64,000 nucleotides of DNA from Pseudomonas citronellolis (GCF_029335315.1 NZ_JARJLT010000296.1:1-64000), one strand, 5' to 3'; positions 37,922-47,215 are shown, counted from the first letter of the stretch. The notes: a model not told the origin generated them from the sequence alone. Program-made: numbers and translations.

Positions 37922-40900
37922 CTACGACAACTCCGTTACCGCGGCCTGCCTGGAAAGCGCTGCTGGAGGTAGCGGCGTCACCCTGGCCTGCTCTGTAGGC
38001 GCAATGATGTCGTAATTCGTTCCGTAGAAAGAAAGGTTAGGGCTGTAGTGCGGATCCGAGTTCAGCAGATCAGCGTAGTTTTGAATTATATAGTTCTGCT
38101 CTTTGTCGGCGCGTTGTTTTTTCGCTGGATCTACATCTAGACCGCGAGATGCAGACTCCAAATGATAGACCTTGGTATGTGGCGTATATAGGTTTTGGTA
38201 TCCCGCTAGCGCCAGCCTGATACAGAAGTCTACATCGTTAAATGCGATTCCAAGATTGCATTCATCGAGCCCGCCAATCTCCAGGTACTTTCTCTTGTCT
38301 ACCACGAGGCAGGCACCGGTTACCGCAGATATCCAGCGAGTGACCTGAGCGATGTTCTTCTGTTTCGAAACACTCTCGGGAAGGTCACGGAATACGTGAC
38401 CAACCGAGCCATTTGGGCCTAGAAGAATCCCGCCGTGCTGCAGGGTGTCGTTAGCAAACAAAAGTCGGGTTCCTACGGCGCCGATATGGGCTTTTCGGGC
38501 ATGGCTAACCATCTCCTTAAGCCATTGCGAGTCCTCGACTACGATGTCGTTGTTCAGCAAGGCAACTATTTCCCCGCGCGCCTCCTTGACTGCCATATTC
38601 TGGATTTCGGAATAGTTGAATGGCCTATCCCAGTGAATGACTTTGACGCGATTGTCTGCCTGCAACGACTCGAAAAGAGCAAAACTCTCTGCTTCGGTGC
38701 TGCCATTGTCGACAAGGATGATCTCGAGGTTGCTGTAATCGGTCTTCTGCAGAATGCTGCTTATACAGTCCTCGGTCATTGCAGCCTTATCACGCATGGC
38801 GACAATGCACGAAACTGCTGGTAACGGCTCTGAAATTACATACTCAATACGATTCGTACCATTTCCTTGCGAATGTACGATTGCATCAATGCCTTTCTTC
38901 TTCAGATAGGCCGCGACGGCCTGCCGGCTCTTTTCGACCTGTTCTCCGGTAAACAAGCAAAAATCATCGTGGCCAAAGTGATAAAGCACTCTGGGGATAT
39001 GCCGGATCTGCGTGTCATCGCTGAGTAATGCCAGTTGAAGCGTAGCGTCGTAGATATGACAGGGTTTCATTTCATCGCGAAACCCTTGAATCTGTTTAAG
39101 CTGCTGGGTTCTGTAGGCGACCAGACGGCTAATATAGTCCTGCCCGAGAAAAAGCTCTTCATTCCATCCGGATTTGAAAAAAGGCTTTTGACGAACGCCG
39201 TCAATGAGCACATCCGTGTCGGAGTAGATGACGCGGGAGTTTGGGTGAGCCAGAGCTTCCTTGGCGACGAAGTATAGTGAGAATTGAGGGAGTTGGTCTC
39301 CGCTACTTAAAGGTATGAAGAACTCGCCAGAGCATTCTTGGAGAGCGAAATTCTCCGGGAGTGCGTGAGCAGAGTCCATCTGGACAATATTTGCTCTAGA
39401 GTCGCTTCCCAGCTCGTCCGTCAGATACTTTCGGGATCCGGCGTCCAAAGCAGGACTGGTAGTAACCAAAAGCTCCCACTTTGCGTAGCACTGCTTCAAG
39501 ACCGAAGTTATCGTTTCTTGCAGCTGAGAAAGCTTTCCGCTATCAGCGTGTACATGCAGCGATAGCAGTGGTTTATTTACCCATGCTTGAATTTCGTCGT
39601 TAATATCCGACAGCTCACGCTCAGAGCTAGGCTCAAAACGCTTTATGTACGAGGAGTATCGTAAAGCATCCTCCGAGGTGGCTTCGGTATGCGTAGAGGC
39701 GATGCCGTCTTTGGCCTTGGACGAGCCAAAGAGCGCGGTGCGCACGCCACGAAAAGCAGCACGCAACGAGTCAGTATCTCTGAGCAATACTGCCCTGTTC
39801 AGCATCTTTCGAGCAATTTTATGGAACGTATCGTTCTGCGAGTTCGTGCGGGAGGCGATGCTGCTTTGATTCTTCAGCACCGAGGAAAAAAATGCCCGCC
39901 CTTTACGGGCTTCGCGCAGCCAATTTTTTATACCGCCGGCGTATATGACAGAGGCAGGAAGGAGCAAGACCGCTATCAGGGACTTCACCAGTATATTTCG
40001 AATCTTGCGTGCGTGTCTGGATCTGCCGATTGCACTGCTTACGCGCTGAGGCAAGGAGTGGAGCAGTCGTCTGCCGCCACCGAAGGTTGGCGCGTAAATC
40101 GAGATGGCTTGTTCTCGATAGGTTTTGAGGAGTGGGTTTCTGCTTTCATCAAGAGTGTGTAGAACACTGTTGGCTTTCAAACAGTTTGCAAAGGAGTCAT
40201 TCGGTGCATGTTGCACTTTCATGATGTACTGGCAAACGAACGAGTGCGGGTCATGGAAAATTGTTTGCTTGGCCGGTATCGATAGATACGGATAGGGGTC
40301 TCCAGGTTGGAATCCCCACATGTTGGCGGCCGTGCACTCGAAATCTTCGATTTTGAGAAGATTCTTGGCAAGGAATGCTGGAATGGTTTTGTGTGTGAAG
40401 AATCTGATGTGCGTTGTATCCAGAAGTCCCACATCGGTATAGGTGAACTCATCCAATAGCAATTCAGCTTTGATGCTGGCATGCGCAAGGTTCGGGAGCG
40501 AAATGAGGAAGCGCCCACCTGGTGCGAGATACGCAAGCATCTTTCGCAAGACTTCTTGCGGATCATAGACGTGCTCGAGTACGTCACCAAAGATGATCCA
40601 GTCGAATTTTTGCGCATATTCCGGATGATGATTGTCAGCCAGCATATTGAGATCGATCTGGCTTACCCGCTCATAAGCATTGGTGCTTTGCGCGATAAGC
40701 ACGGACTCGGGGTTGTATTCGAGTCCATGAACTGTGCAGTTTTTGTGATGATGAAGCGCAATGCCTAAATCACCACACGCACAGCCAACGTCGAGAACCG
40801 TTGAGTTACGCGACACGTACCTATAGAGGGTGCTTCTGGAATCGTTGGGTGCATCAGGTGCGACTTCGGGGACCTGATAGATGGTCGACCTTGCATCCTG

Positions 40901-41668
40901 TGAGTCATTTGCAGCAATTAGCTGCGGAGTGACACTCTCACACTCAAGCTCTGCAGAGGATTTGCCGCCTTTTCCGATTAAGGTAACTACGCCAGCATAA
41001 ATGTTTTCTGAATATTTGCTATTGCAGTATTCCAGGTCGACAAAGTAGTCGTCGCGTCCTTCCATGCTGTCGGCCTGGTTCCAGTGGCAGCAATGGATGT
41101 TGAGTATCCTGCTTTTGACGCCATGCTTTTCTTTGGCGCTGAGGCAGAAGTCCTCTACATAGAGATTGAAGCTCAGGCTCTCATCAAAACGCAGTGCATA
41201 TCGTTCTACTAGAGAGGAGTGTACTATCATGCACTGACAGTCAAGCGTGTCGACCAGAGTGCCTGTTTGGAATAATTGACAGAGTTGCTGGCGCTTGTTT
41301 GAGCCGTCTCTCTTGCGCTCAAAGCATTGCCCACGATACTCACGAATCAAGGACCCGTCGGTATTTCTGCAGAGGATCGCCCCTATGGGGCCGTAGATGC
41401 TCTCTGTGTCGAGTTTTTCCAGTAGGGGGTGAATATCTTCGCACAATTCCCAATCGCTATGGCAAAAAACGAACCACGCGGGAGTTTCGTAATTGTAGCT
41501 GCTCAGGAACTGATTATAGCGTTTTGAAATTGGCTGGTTATCGTTTGAATTGTCAATGCTATGAATTTTTATAGAAGAGTTGTTCTGTATGAAAGAATTA
41601 TTTTCTATGCAGGAGGTTTGCAGTTTCTTGTCAATGAATACTGATATGAATATTGCCTTTGACATCAT
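37922..41668 (-). CDS. Four-module glycosyltransferase-methyltransferase fusion protein
   Basis: A 1248-residue cytosolic protein. Residues 1-230 resemble the StrF-type glycosyltransferase fold (SYNYETPAWFVFCHSDWEL, YGPIGAILCR, YVEDFCLSAK). Residues 275-485 are a class I SAM methyltransferase with motif I VLDVGCACGDLG (291-301), DVLEHVYDP (362-370) and LAPGGRFLISLPN. Residues 540-690 are basic and poorly conserved. Residues 700-920 are a GT2-like domain (LQETITSVLKQCYAKWELL, YSDTDVL) and residues 950-1200 a second GT2 domain (DNGSTE, ALLNNDIVVE at 1036-1045, TGACLVV, AFNDVDFC). It should extend and methylate a sugar chain. The start overlaps the WbsX gene by ATGA. Last gene of the cluster, AT-richer than flanking chromosome. 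Confidence 0.85.
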   Translation of the reverse strand: MMSKAIFISVFIDKKLQTSCIENNSFIQNNSSIKIHSIDNSNDNQPISKRYNQFLSSYNYETPAWFVFCHSDWELCEDIHPLLEKLDTESIYGPIGAILCRNTDGSLIREYRGQCFERKRDGSNKRQQLCQLFQTGTLVDTLDCQCMIVHSSLVERYALRFDESLSFNLYVEDFCLSAKEKHGVKSRILNIHCCHWNQADSMEGRDDYFVDLEYCNSKYSENIYAGVVTLIGKGGKSSAELECESVTPQLIAANDSQDARSTIYQVPEVAPDAPNDSRSTLYRYVSRNSTVLDVGCACGDLGIALHHHKNCTVHGLEYNPESVLIAQSTNAYERVSQIDLNMLADNHHPEYAQKFDWIIFGDVLEHVYDPQEVLRKMLAYLAPGGRFLISLPNLAHASIKAELLLDEFTYTDVGLLDTTHIRFFTHKTIPAFLAKNLLKIEDFECTAANMWGFQPGDPYPYLSIPAKQTIFHDPHSFVCQYIMKVQHAPNDSFANCLKANSVLHTLDESRNPLLKTYREQAISIYAPTFGGGRRLLHSLPQRVSSAIGRSRHARKIRNILVKSLIAVLLLPASVIYAGGIKNWLREARKGRAFFSSVLKNQSSIASRTNSQNDTFHKIARKMLNRAVLLRDTDSLRAAFRGVRTALFGSSKAKDGIASTHTEATSEDALRYSSYIKRFEPSSERELSDINDEIQAWVNKPLLSLHVHADSGKLSQLQETITSVLKQCYAKWELLVTTSPALDAGSRKYLTDELGSDSRANIVQMDSAHALPENFALQECSGEFFIPLSSGDQLPQFSLYFVAKEALAHPNSRVIYSDTDVLIDGVRQKPFFKSGWNEELFLGQDYISRLVAYRTQQLKQIQGFRDEMKPCHIYDATLQLALLSDDTQIRHIPRVLYHFGHDDFCLFTGEQVEKSRQAVAAYLKKKGIDAIVHSQGNGTNRIEYVISEPLPAVSCIVAMRDKAAMTEDCISSILQKTDYSNLEIILVDNGSTEAESFALFESLQADNRVKVIHWDRPFNYSEIQNMAVKEARGEIVALLNNDIVVEDSQWLKEMVSHARKAHIGAVGTRLLFANDTLQHGGILLGPNGSVGHVFRDLPESVSKQKNIAQVTRWISAVTGACLVVDKRKYLEIGGLDECNLGIAFNDVDFCIRLALAGYQNLYTPHTKVYHLESASRGLDVDPAKKQRADKEQNYIIQNYADLLNSDPHYSPNLSFYGTNYDIIAPTEQARVTPLPPAALSRQAAVTELS

Positions 41669-43191
41669 GCATCCTCCCTGGTCAATGCATTTTTAGTTGC
41701 TTGCAGATAAGCGTAGCCGTATCGGCTGTCAGGTTCAAGATGCGCGCCTTCTGCCCATTCGTTCCAAGCATTTATGAAAATGAAGCGCTCATCCTCAGAA
41801 TGCTTTTCCCGGGTATGGGTTATACATCCGGATAGCCACTCTTGATAAATTTCTGGCGTTATATTGTCAATGACGGAGGCGTTGCTGTAGGCCTTTCGAG
41901 GGGTATTATCCCACGAAGGGGAAACTCCTTTGAATAGCTTGTAATCAGTTTCATAGAGATAACGCTTTTGCGTTACATAGTCCGCGCCGTCAAATACATG
42001 GCCATTGAAGTGCGGGTTCACGAAACCATTCAGAGGCTTCTCTTTTAGGCCGTGGTTCAGCATGCAATGAGGTGGGAATTCCGCCATAGCATCCAGTCCC
42101 CACAAGGTTGGGTCTTCCTGGAAACTATGGGAGTTCACGGAGACAATATAGAGTCCAGGGAATCCATTCTCTACGGATTTTTCCCGAAGTGTTTTTACAA
42201 ACTGCTGGCAGCGCTCTTTGGAGAACAAATGGGGTCTATAAATTAGTAGTAACGGCTTGCCCTGGATCTTAATGTAACGACGGTCCTTGAAGAAAGGCAA
42301 AATGTCCGAGAAGAATTTTTCATCATCTCCAGGAAGGAGCTCCTGCTTGTAGCGAACCTCACGGTTGCCTCCATCCCAAAGTTTCGACCAGTTTTCGTTT
42401 GCCCAATTCAGGCAGAACGGGAAGTCTATATCCTGATTCTCCAGCCAGCTGAAAATCGGCTTTTCCATCAGGCGAGCGCCAGAGAACCAGTAGTAGTGGA
42501 AACAGAAGGCATGGATTCCATAAAGCTTTGCCAACTCTACTTGCCGGTGCATGACCGACACATCGTTCAAGTTGTAATAGCCCATGTCAATGGGGAGCTG
42601 GGGCTGATAGTGATCAGTGTATTGTGGAATGGCCTTGGTGACATTGGTCCATTCGGTAAAGCCCCTTCCGTACCATTCGTCGTTCAGTGGGAAGGCATGG
42701 AACTGCGGTAGGTAGAAGGCAATAAGCTTTATGTCGGTAGGATAGGTTGCAGCTCGGCCGTTTTCGATAAGTTGAACAAAATCCGCCGAGTGCTCCTGTG
42801 CCGATCTTTCTGTAATAAAATCAACGTAGCTGCGATATGAGTTGTTGTCAGACTCAAGGTTCTGCACTACGGGAGCGGGTGTTGGAGCTCCTTCCGAGAA
42901 AGCAGGGGCGCCTCCCAGTACTTTGAATACATGTTGGGTGGCAAGCTTGAACGAACGCGTCTTGTGCAGAATAAGTGCTATGCTCAACGATGACTTGACT
43001 AGCGCTCGCGTGATCTTGTTGCAATAGTCGAGTCGGCGAATTATTGCCGGGTAGTTTGCAAGTGCGTCCCTGAATGATTGCGGGGCTCGGGCGAAATTCC
43101 GTAATAATCCGCCATCCGAAGACGCGACCGCTGGGGTTAAGCATCCTGCGATTGCAATCTTCAATAATATTAAGTGTGCCGCTCTCAACAT
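41665..43191 (-). CDS. WbsX-like glycosyltransferase / GH99-like domain protein
   Basis: A 508-residue protein. Residues 1-140 are a poorly conserved, partly hydrophobic lead (MLRAAHLILLKIAIAGCL). From about residue 148 on it has the WbsX pattern: IKLIAFYLPQFHAFPLNDEWYG, then GRGFTEWTNVTKA, then HAFCFHYYWFSGARLMEKP, WANENWSKLWDG and the C-terminal INAWNEWAEGAHLEPD. WbsX proteins occur in O-antigen and rhamnan clusters and share a fold with GH99; whether they transfer or trim sugars is not settled. I chose the ATG at 43191 because GGAG lies 7 bases upstream. The frame is open to a TTG at 43266 without a ribosome-binding site. ATGA overlap with the next gene. Confidence 0.82.
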   Translation of the reverse strand: MLRAAHLILLKIAIAGCLTPAVASSDGGLLRNFARAPQSFRDALANYPAIIRRLDYCNKITRALVKSSLSIALILHKTRSFKLATQHVFKVLGGAPAFSEGAPTPAPVVQNLESDNNSYRSYVDFITERSAQEHSADFVQLIENGRAATYPTDIKLIAFYLPQFHAFPLNDEWYGRGFTEWTNVTKAIPQYTDHYQPQLPIDMGYYNLNDVSVMHRQVELAKLYGIHAFCFHYYWFSGARLMEKPIFSWLENQDIDFPFCLNWANENWSKLWDGGNREVRYKQELLPGDDEKFFSDILPFFKDRRYIKIQGKPLLLIYRPHLFSKERCQQFVKTLREKSVENGFPGLYIVSVNSHSFQEDPTLWGLDAMAEFPPHCMLNHGLKEKPLNGFVNPHFNGHVFDGADYVTQKRYLYETDYKLFKGVSPSWDNTPRKAYSNASVIDNITPEIYQEWLSGCITHTREKHSEDERFIFINAWNEWAEGAHLEPDSRYGYAYLQATKNALTREDA

Positions 43192-43281
43192 GTATCGTCT
43201 CCGGGGGCGTCCTGCCATCGCTTTAACTTTCTCTTTTGATAAAGAGAAATGGATCTGTAGTTTCAAGCCAAGTACGGGTTA

Positions 43282-44505
43282 TTACTTCGCCTGGCGTATT
43301 ATTTTCGCCGCTTCGCGGAACGGCGCAGTGAATTTCCAGCTGGAAGAGGAAAGCATGGCATCGACTTGATCCTGCTTTTCTTGGAGTTTCCGACTTTGGG
43401 TGTCGAGCTGAAATTGTTTTTCTTGGAGATGTCGATCTAGAGAGGATATTTTATATTGCATTTCTTCAAGTTTCTGGCTCAAGGAAATGACCTGCTGGCG
43501 CTCTTCCTGAAGTTGCTGATTAACAGTTATAAATTGGTGCTGCTTCTCTTCCAGTTGTTGCGTTAGGGAAGTTATTTGAGTGTCGCGTTCACTTGTGATC
43601 TGATTTAGGGCTGATATTGTATTGCTATACTTGTCCAGGCACGTAAAAGCTGGTTGTAGCTCTATCATGCGCTGATTGATTTTCAAGAATTCGTCACGTA
43701 CTTCCGGGGTGTTGACTGGTAGTTCATCAGCCGAAAATTTTTCCAGAAAATTATAAGCGCTGACTAGGTCTCTCGGTATGCCAGATACGGTTTTCAAATC
43801 GTTGTAGTGAAACGTCGCATGGCGCAATTCATCAGCCAGAAAGTCACAGCAGTACTCTTTCGTGGCCGAGGATTCTTCGCTGAAAGGCAGGTTCAATGCG
43901 CTGGCAATCCGGCGGAGTTGATCTTTGGGGTGCGCCATCAGCCGGTCGTAATCAACCACAATCCTTGGTCTTCCTTCTGAGTCCAGAAGGCTGGGTACCA
44001 TATGGCCCAACCAGAGATAACTACTTTTCTCTAGCTCAAAGCCGTCCCGCTTATGAAGCGAGCTTGCGACGCTTAGGGGGTTCCGCAATGCAATTACGTA
44101 GCTGACATCAATGTCTAGTTTCTCAAAGATTGGCTTCCAGAACGGTAGTAGACGAGCTATACGTGGGTCCTTTATACCGAAAGTATTAGCGCTTTCCATT
44201 TTTGTGCATAGCAGTTCAATAGCGCGCGCTTTAAATGGTGCTAAGCTCTCATTATAAAAGTCCGGCTCTGATATAGAGCTCGTACTGTGCCAGTTATGGC
44301 CTAGAAAAATTAGAATATCATTGTTCAGCGTGTTTATCTCGATATCTTCCCAGAAGCCTTTGGCGTTGTTCTCGGGTATTGCGCCAAACAAGGACTCTCC
44401 GAGTTCAACATCCAGGGCTTGAAGCCCCCGCGTGAGTGCGCTAGTACCGCTGCGGTGCATGCCTAGTACGACAATCAGCTTCTTCTTGTGATTTTCTTTT
44501 TCCAC
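43282..44505 (-). CDS. Sulfotransferase with C-terminal coiled-coil repeat (proposed chain-end cap and ruler)
   Basis: About 407 residues. The N-terminal half is a PAPS-dependent sulfotransferase fold: phosphosulfate loop VVLGMHRSGTSALTRGL, GIKDPRIARLLPFW, and the 3'-phosphate-binding strand VIALRNPLSVASSLHKRDGF. The C-terminal hundred residues form a coiled coil with five successive 14-residue units (for example FITVNQQLQEERQQ, VISLSQKLEEMQYK), encoded at 43366-43575. It ends in SSSSWKFTAPFREAAK, a tail I associate with polysaccharide enzymes. The start is uncertain: GTG 44505, 16 bases after the wzt stop, or TTG 44559, overlapping wzt. The target sugar is unknown. The link to the ABC exporter and cysC suggests sulfate on the exported polysaccharide. 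Confidence 0.82.
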   Translation of the reverse strand: MEKENHKKKLIVVLGMHRSGTSALTRGLQALDVELGESLFGAIPENNAKGFWEDIEINTLNNDILIFLGHNWHSTSSISEPDFYNESLAPFKARAIELLCTKMESANTFGIKDPRIARLLPFWKPIFEKLDIDVSYVIALRNPLSVASSLHKRDGFELEKSSYLWLGHMVPSLLDSEGRPRIVVDYDRLMAHPKDQLRRIASALNLPFSEESSATKEYCCDFLADELRHATFHYNDLKTVSGIPRDLVSAYNFLEKFSADELPVNTPEVRDEFLKINQRMIELQPAFTCLDKYSNTISALNQITSERDTQITSLTQQLEEKQHQFITVNQQLQEERQQVISLSQKLEEMQYKISSLDRHLQEKQFQLDTQSRKLQEKQDQVDAMLSSSSWKFTAPFREAAKIIRQAK

Positions 44506-44521
44506 AGTATGCTTCTCTATA

Positions 44522-45862
44522 TCAATATTTCTCAATTCTTGATTGGCAAGAAAAGTCAACTACTCCGGTAGAGAGTAACTCTGTCTCTGGCATGACACGG
44601 AACATGGCGACATCCAGCAGTCGATGAAGGTAAAACTCTCCGCCATTTGTACCTCCAACGACTCCAGCGTTCAAAAAATAGACCCCAGGATTAAGGGAGC
44701 ATGTGAACTCAAACTCCACGTCTATTGTAGAGTTTGCCGGGACATACGGAATGCTCGAGCTTTGAGGGGAGGAGGTACCGCCTCCTAGCTCCACACCTGA
44801 AGTTGTCTTTATAAGCATACCGAATCGAACGTTTGTTGCGCTTTCTTCGAAATTTACCCGGTAGCAGTATCGGTAGGATCTGCCTCGTTTCAGGTTGTTA
44901 ACTGGAGCTCCCTGACGGCATAGGATTTTCGGAGAGTGAATTTTCGCTCCGTTGGACTCGTATTCCAGTGTGCTGCTGGGCTTCAGGTTTGGGTCGAAAG
45001 TCTCCCCGCAGGACTCCACTTCGAGTTGCACTGGAGGAGGCTGACCGGATAAGGGAGTAGAAGGTGCCTGGCTATCACGAGCCTTCAGCTTCAGCTGATC
45101 GCGAAGCTCTGTTAGCCGCTCCTGCGGTGCGTAGAGTAGCCGTTGGTATTGTCCAATGACCAATTTCGGCGGGCCATCATAAAGCAGCTCGCCGCTGTCT
45201 ATGAGTACTGCACGATCGCAGAGTTCTATGATGGTAGAGCCGGAGTGGGAGACGAATAGTATTGTCGCGCCTCTTTCCTTAATCTGCTCTATCTTTGCGA
45301 AGCATTTGCGCTGAAATAGCTCATCGCCAACCGAGAGAGCCTCATCAACAATCAGTATCTCGGGTTGTACGCTTACCGCCACCGCGAACGCCAAGCGTAC
45401 GACCATGCCACTGGAGTACGTCTTGATCGGCTGGTCGATAAATTCACCGATCTCTGAGAAATCAATGATCTCGTCTAGGCGAGCAGTTGTTTCTGCTTCC
45501 GTGAGGCCAAGGATAGTCGCGTTGAGAAAGATGTTTTCGCGCCCGGTGAATTCCGGGTTGAAGCCGGATCCGAGTTCGAGCAGCGCAGCAATTCGCCCGT
45601 TGGTTTTGATCACTCCACCCGTTTGGTTGAGTGTGCCGCAGATCATTTGTAGTAATGTGGACTTTCCGCTTCCATTGCGGCCAACTATGCCAACAGTTTC
45701 GCCTTTCTTTACTTCGAGCGATACGCCTCGTACGGCCCAGAATTCGCGGAAATATTGCTTTCGGCCGCGCATTACCATCTGCAACAATCGATCACGAGGC
45801 TTTTCGTAAATGTGGTAGCACTTACTGAGATTCTCTACTCGAATGGCGGGCTCAGAGAACAT
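44522..45862 (-). CDS. wzt: ABC transporter ATPase of polysaccharide export with carbohydrate-binding domain
   Basis: A 446-residue nucleotide-binding subunit. The N-terminal ATPase has Walker A GIVGRNGSGKSTLL (near residue 56), signature YSSGMVVRLAFAVAV and Walker B EILIVDEALSVGDELF, with the YSSGM wording typical of Wzt/KpsT-like exporters. The C-terminal part (about residues 285-446) is beta-rich (TLEYESNGAKIHSPKI, GMLIKTTSGVELGG, NPGVYFLNAGVVGG), the Wzt_C sandwich that in E. coli O9a recognises the capped chain end before export. The ATG at 45862 is preceded by a short purine run and overlaps the wzm end by 11 bases; the frame is open to 45913. It supports an ABC-dependent, cap-recognising polysaccharide. 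Confidence 0.92.
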   Translation of the reverse strand: MFSEPAIRVENLSKCYHIYEKPRDRLLQMVMRGRKQYFREFWAVRGVSLEVKKGETVGIVGRNGSGKSTLLQMICGTLNQTGGVIKTNGRIAALLELGSGFNPEFTGRENIFLNATILGLTEAETTARLDEIIDFSEIGEFIDQPIKTYSSGMVVRLAFAVAVSVQPEILIVDEALSVGDELFQRKCFAKIEQIKERGATILFVSHSGSTIIELCDRAVLIDSGELLYDGPPKLVIGQYQRLLYAPQERLTELRDQLKLKARDSQAPSTPLSGQPPPVQLEVESCGETFDPNLKPSSTLEYESNGAKIHSPKILCRQGAPVNNLKRGRSYRYCYRVNFEESATNVRFGMLIKTTSGVELGGGTSSPQSSSIPYVPANSTIDVEFEFTCSLNPGVYFLNAGVVGGTNGGEFYLHRLLDVAMFRVMPETELLSTGVVDFSCQSRIEKY

Positions 45863-46670
45863 CGGCAAAACCCTTTCTTGTTTTCTGGAACCAGGCAAAT
45901 CCGAGCCAGGCAAATATCGCAGAAATCAGAGTGTAAATAGCCAGGCTGGTGAAGTCCGGGATTTTTGCCCAAAAGAGTACTTCGCGAGTCTGCTCAATTA
46001 TCAATGTAAGCGGATTCATGTAGAGAAACTGCCGGTATTCTTCTGGGAGGGCGGTTGCTGGATAGAATATTGGCGAGACAAACATGAGGGTCGTGGTGAT
46101 GATGCCGACGAATTGGGCGACATCCCGGAGGTAAACTCCGAGCGAGGCCAGCACCCAGGATATGCCTATCACCATCAATACCAGCGGAGCGATGACCAGC
46201 GGTAAAAGGATAATGGTGAGATGGGGCATTCCGAATAGCACGGTATACACCGCTACCCAAACGATAAGGCTGATGAGGGCATGGAAGAGTGATGCCCCAA
46301 TGGAGACCCACGGCAGAATCTCCAATGGGAAAACAACTTTCTTGACATAGTTGACATTGGCTAGAACAAGGGTTGGTGCCCTGTTCACGCATTCGGCGAA
46401 GATGTTGAAAACCAGCAGGCCGCAGAATAGTACCAAGGCGAACTCGCTCTTCGAGTCGCTACTCACATTCCAGCGAGCCTTGAATACGTAGCTGAAAACG
46501 AACGTATAAACCGAGAGCATGAAGAGTGGGTTGAAGAAGGACCACAGAATCCCCAGAAGCGAACCACGATAACGGCCGACCACTTCGCGCTGTACGAGGG
46601 TTCGTATTAGGCTGCGATTTCGCCAGAGGCTACTGGCCATCGCTTTTGGGGACACCGAGAACTCTTGCAT
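45852..46670 (-). CDS. wzm: ABC-2 type polysaccharide exporter permease
   Basis: A 272-residue membrane subunit with six hydrophobic segments and the ABC-2 polysaccharide-export pattern: REVVGRYRGSLLGILWSFFNPLFML at the N-terminus, FRA-like loop, VVFPLEILPWVSIGASLFHALISL, and the late LMFVSPIFYPATALPEEYRQFLYMNPLTLIIEQTREVLF. It moves undecaprenyl-linked polysaccharide from the cytosol to the periplasm with Wzt. The ATG at 46670 forms a TGATG overlap with the rmlC stop, so it continues the rml transcript; the upstream frame to 46751 lies inside rmlC and is not used. The next gene, wzt, overlaps its end by 11 bases. Confidence 0.92.
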   Translation of the reverse strand: MQEFSVSPKAMASSLWRNRSLIRTLVQREVVGRYRGSLLGILWSFFNPLFMLSVYTFVFSYVFKARWNVSSDSKSEFALVLFCGLLVFNIFAECVNRAPTLVLANVNYVKKVVFPLEILPWVSIGASLFHALISLIVWVAVYTVLFGMPHLTIILLPLVIAPLVLMVIGISWVLASLGVYLRDVAQFVGIITTTLMFVSPIFYPATALPEEYRQFLYMNPLTLIIEQTREVLFWAKIPDFTSLAIYTLISAIFAWLGFAWFQKTRKGFADVL

Positions 46671-47215
46671 CAGCGAAAGACCTCGGCCTGCTCCAAGGGA
46701 AGACCGAGGGCATCTTTTCCAGACAGGGTCGGTGTTTCGCGGGACGGCCATGCAATGCCCAGGGTCTTATCGTTCCATGCAATGCAGCGCTCGTGGGCAG
46801 GCGCGTAGTAGTCGGTGGTCTTGTAGAGGAATTCTGCGCTGTCGCTCAGCACGAGAAATCCGTGGGCGAAGCCTTCTGGCACCCAGAGTTGCCTCTTGTT
46901 CTCCGCGCTCAGGTATTCACCTACCCACTTACCGAACGTCGGTGAGCTCCGGCGAATGTCTACGGCTACATCGAAGACTTCACCTTGTACGACGCGAACC
47001 AGTTTCCCTTGCGGGTTCTGGATCTGATAGTGGAGCCCGCGTAGAACTCCTTTTACCGATTTCGAATGGTTGTCCTGCACGAATGAGACGGATCGGTCGA
47101 TGCTTTCCTCGAACTGCCGATGATTGAAGCTCTCGAAGAAAAAACCACGGTCATCGCCGAAGACCTTGGGTTCGAACAGGACGACATCAGGAATTGCAAG
47201 GCGGGTGGCTTTCAT
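46670..47215 (-). CDS. rmlC: dTDP-4-dehydrorhamnose 3,5-epimerase
   Basis: Third enzyme of dTDP-L-rhamnose synthesis; epimerises dTDP-4-keto-6-deoxyglucose at C3 and C5. The 181-residue cupin carries DDRGFFFESFNHRQF, the catalytic His in VLRGLHYQ near residue 62, GEVFDVAVDIRRSSPTFGKW, and FAHGFLVLSD near residue 118. The ATG at 47215 makes a TGATG overlap with rmlA, giving the normal family length. In PAO1 as I recall dctB follows directly; here wzm follows with a one-base overlap. Confidence 0.97.
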   Translation of the reverse strand: MKATRLAIPDVVLFEPKVFGDDRGFFFESFNHRQFEESIDRSVSFVQDNHSKSVKGVLRGLHYQIQNPQGKLVRVVQGEVFDVAVDIRRSSPTFGKWVGEYLSAENKRQLWVPEGFAHGFLVLSDSAEFLYKTTDYYAPAHERCIAWNDKTLGIAWPSRETPTLSGKDALGLPLEQAEVFR

